A DNA stretch of 64,000 nucleotides from Rossellomorea pakistanensis (lineage in GTDB: Bacteria > Bacillota > Bacilli > Bacillales > Bacillaceae_B). Shown here piece after piece: positions 63,225-64,000 of this stretch (positions within the stretch are counted from its first letter, which is position 1; each line of letters opens with the position of its first letter). The stretch is taken from the NCBI RefSeq assembly GCF_016908495.1, contig NZ_JAFBDZ010000005.1, forward strand, positions 62,001-126,000, read 5' to 3'. Below the pieces are notes generated by a model. That model did not search any database and was not told the origin of the DNA. It saw nothing but the letters and a program-made list of their open reading frames with translations. Position numbers and translations under genes: made by a program.

Positions 63225-63253
63225 TAGTCAAATAAAAGATAATATGTTATAAT
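63225..63253 (+). promoter_or_regulatory. Extended -10 promoter of the hflX leader
   Basis: TAGTCA (63225) and TATAAT (63248) 17 bases apart, with the TGn extension (TGTTATAAT). Transcription should start near 63260, about 30 bases before the leader peptide. Confidence 0.7.
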
Positions 63254-63288
63254 ATTCCTAACTTTTAATGAACGGAGGGTTTCCAAAA

Positions 63289-63330
63289 ATGGCAACAATT
63301 AGACTACGATTCCGCGCTTTGAACCACTAA
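63289..63330 (+). CDS. Regulatory leader peptide with Arg-Leu-Arg motif, upstream of hflX
   Basis: CGGAGGG, nine bases before the ATG, drives MATIRLRFRALNH and stop. Residues 5-11 resemble the ErmD leader (MRLRFPTLNQ core), where macrolide-bound ribosomes stall at the Arg-x-Arg motif. A strong terminator follows 87 bases later and hflX 412 bases later, so the peptide probably senses ribosome-targeting antibiotics and controls read-through. Too short for ordinary gene calling. Confidence 0.75.
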   Translation: MATIRLRFRALNH

Positions 63331-63416
63331 TTGAATAGTGTTCGAAGACTCTGCCTGTGTGCAGGGTTAACGGGATTGGTCTGCCTATTTTTAAGGAAAC
63401 TCAAATTACGATACGT

Positions 63417-63449
63417 AAAAAGAGGGCGAGACGACTCAGCCCTCTTTTT
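63417..63449 (+). terminator. Leader terminator 1 (attenuator) of hflX
   Basis: AAAAAGAGGGC pairs with GCCCTCTTTTT around an 11-base loop containing AGACGAC, which can pair instead with GTCGTCT just downstream (63450). The mutually exclusive folds fit an attenuator. Confidence 0.8.
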
Positions 63450-63567
63450 GTCGTCTTTAAAAATAGTAACTAAATATCTAATGGTGAGGTTTATACTGAT
63501 GCATATGTGTCAGGATTAACGACTAACGACCGACCATTTGGAGGACCGATAAATTCAGGGAAGGTGT

Positions 63568-63650
63568 AGCTTGTTCATTCAAGCTGGGCTTCTTAGTTTA
63601 CATGTTTTCTTCCGTTACTCAAAACACAGGCAATGGGTCTGTGTTTTTTA
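63568..63650 (+). terminator. Leader hairpin and terminator 2 of hflX
   Basis: AGCTTG/CAAGCT hairpin (63568-63585), then AACACAG pairing with CTGTGTT (63623-63645) followed by T residues. A second stop signal before hflX. Confidence 0.65.
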
Positions 63651-63742
63651 TTATTAGATAAGAATGTATAAAAATTTGGAGTGCTTATGGATTCAAGGAG
63701 CTTCAGCTTTTCTTATGAAAATTGAATGGAGGAAACAAACAT

Positions 63743-64000
63743 ATGATGGAACAAAAAGAGCGTGCCCTGTTGGTTGGAGTAAATTTAAAAAATCAGCATG
63801 AGATTGATTTTAACTATTCGATGGAGGAGCTTAAAGAGTTAGCGATTGCTTGTGAGATGGAAGTTGTTGGGATGGTTTCGCAAAAATTAAACCGTGTAAA
63901 TACTTCTCATTATATTGGGAAAGGCAAAATCGAGGAGGTTATCCAATGCATCGAGCATCAAGAGGCTAATGTGGTCGTTTTTGATGATGAATTATCACCT
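63743..64000 (+). CDS. hflX: HflX ribosome-splitting GTPase (3' end outside window)
   Basis: 86 codons are visible. The N-terminal HflX domain is recognisable: ERALLVGVNL, DFNYSMEELKELAIACEMEV, VNTSHYIGKGKIEEV and NVVVFDDELSP, the conserved start of the family before its GTPase domain. The ATG at 63743 (another at 63746) follows GGAGG. HflX splits stalled or hibernating 70S ribosomes and gives mild resistance to macrolides and lincosamides, which suits the RLR leader peptide and terminators upstream. Confidence 0.93.
   Translation, partial: MMEQKERALLVGVNLKNQHEIDFNYSMEELKELAIACEMEVVGMVSQKLNRVNTSHYIGKGKIEEVIQCIEHQEANVVVFDDELSP

Noticed and set aside
63331..63520. 62-residue frame 63331-63519 as a gene before hflX
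   Set aside because: Begins directly after the leader peptide, spans the attenuator hairpin and has no ribosome site. Better explained as regulatory leader RNA.

Overview
The window reads as a chromosomal stretch of a low-GC Gram-positive rod of the family Bacillaceae. Supporting signs are strong AGGAGG-type ribosome binding sites with frequent GTG/TTG starts, a T-box leader, a dabB-dabA-ybcF-ybcI operon ordered as in Bacillus subtilis, a CxxH/CxxC protein, Pho-box-like repeats and an hflX gene. No rRNA, tRNA, prophage or CRISPR array was seen.

1-15.7 kb is one tightly overlapping plus-strand operon for anaerobic (cobalt-early) corrin ring synthesis: cbiH60 (cut by the window edge), cbiJ, cbiC, cbiD, cbiET, cbiL, cbiF, cbiG, cbiA, sirC and cobA. 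A nitroreductase-family gene and a methyltransferase of unknown role follow, then a BtuCDF/FecBCD-type ABC importer, and finally a CbiX cobaltochelatase fused to a CbiW-like [2Fe-2S] domain and ending in a natural His6 run. Together these take uroporphyrinogen III to cobyrinic acid a,c-diamide and add a corrinoid or iron-chelate importer. The late genes (adenosyltransferase, cbiP, cbiB, cobUST) are not here.

15.7-27.5 kb is a decaying accessory region: gene fragments (cytidine deaminase, VanZ, aminotransferase, dihydrofolate-reductase-like, GyrI-like, GNAT), frameshifted genes and a dispersed intergenic repeat. Intact genes are interspersed: two acetyltransferases (one behind a full T-box riboswitch with a consensus promoter), a glyoxalase-fold protein, a DinB-like protein, a DUF5694-like protein and a multicopper oxidase lipoprotein.

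27.5-32.8 kb is the DabAB inorganic-carbon uptake operon with YbcF (beta-carbonic-anhydrase-like but lacking the zinc ligands) and YbcI. 33-37.4 kb carries small membrane or lipoproteins and a secreted LamG/Ig-like/dockerin-like/alkaline-phosphatase-superfamily protein. 38.2-42.8 kb is a two-gene McrBC-type (type IV) restriction module. 43-58.6 kb is housekeeping and transport: a MetX-like acyltransferase with a LysR regulator, an MraY paralogue, SstT, LysE with an AraC regulator, a CNNM/CorC-type protein, HxlR with an iron alcohol dehydrogenase, and TSUP / TrmB-like regulator / MenC-NSAR.

58.7-61.6 kb (minus strand) is phoX, CxxH/CxxC, tatA, tatC: a Tat translocase beside its likely Tat substrate, behind four 10-bp-phased Pho-box-like repeats. 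61.8-63.2 kb is a NERD-domain gene flanked by two 109-bp direct repeats, each holding four GGACAAAT motifs at an exact 21-bp period. The window ends in hflX, preceded by a 13-codon leader peptide with an Arg-Leu-Arg motif like macrolide-sensing erm leaders, followed by intrinsic terminators. Three MITE-like elements with terminal inverted repeats (37.7, 43.1 and 48.7 kb) are also present.
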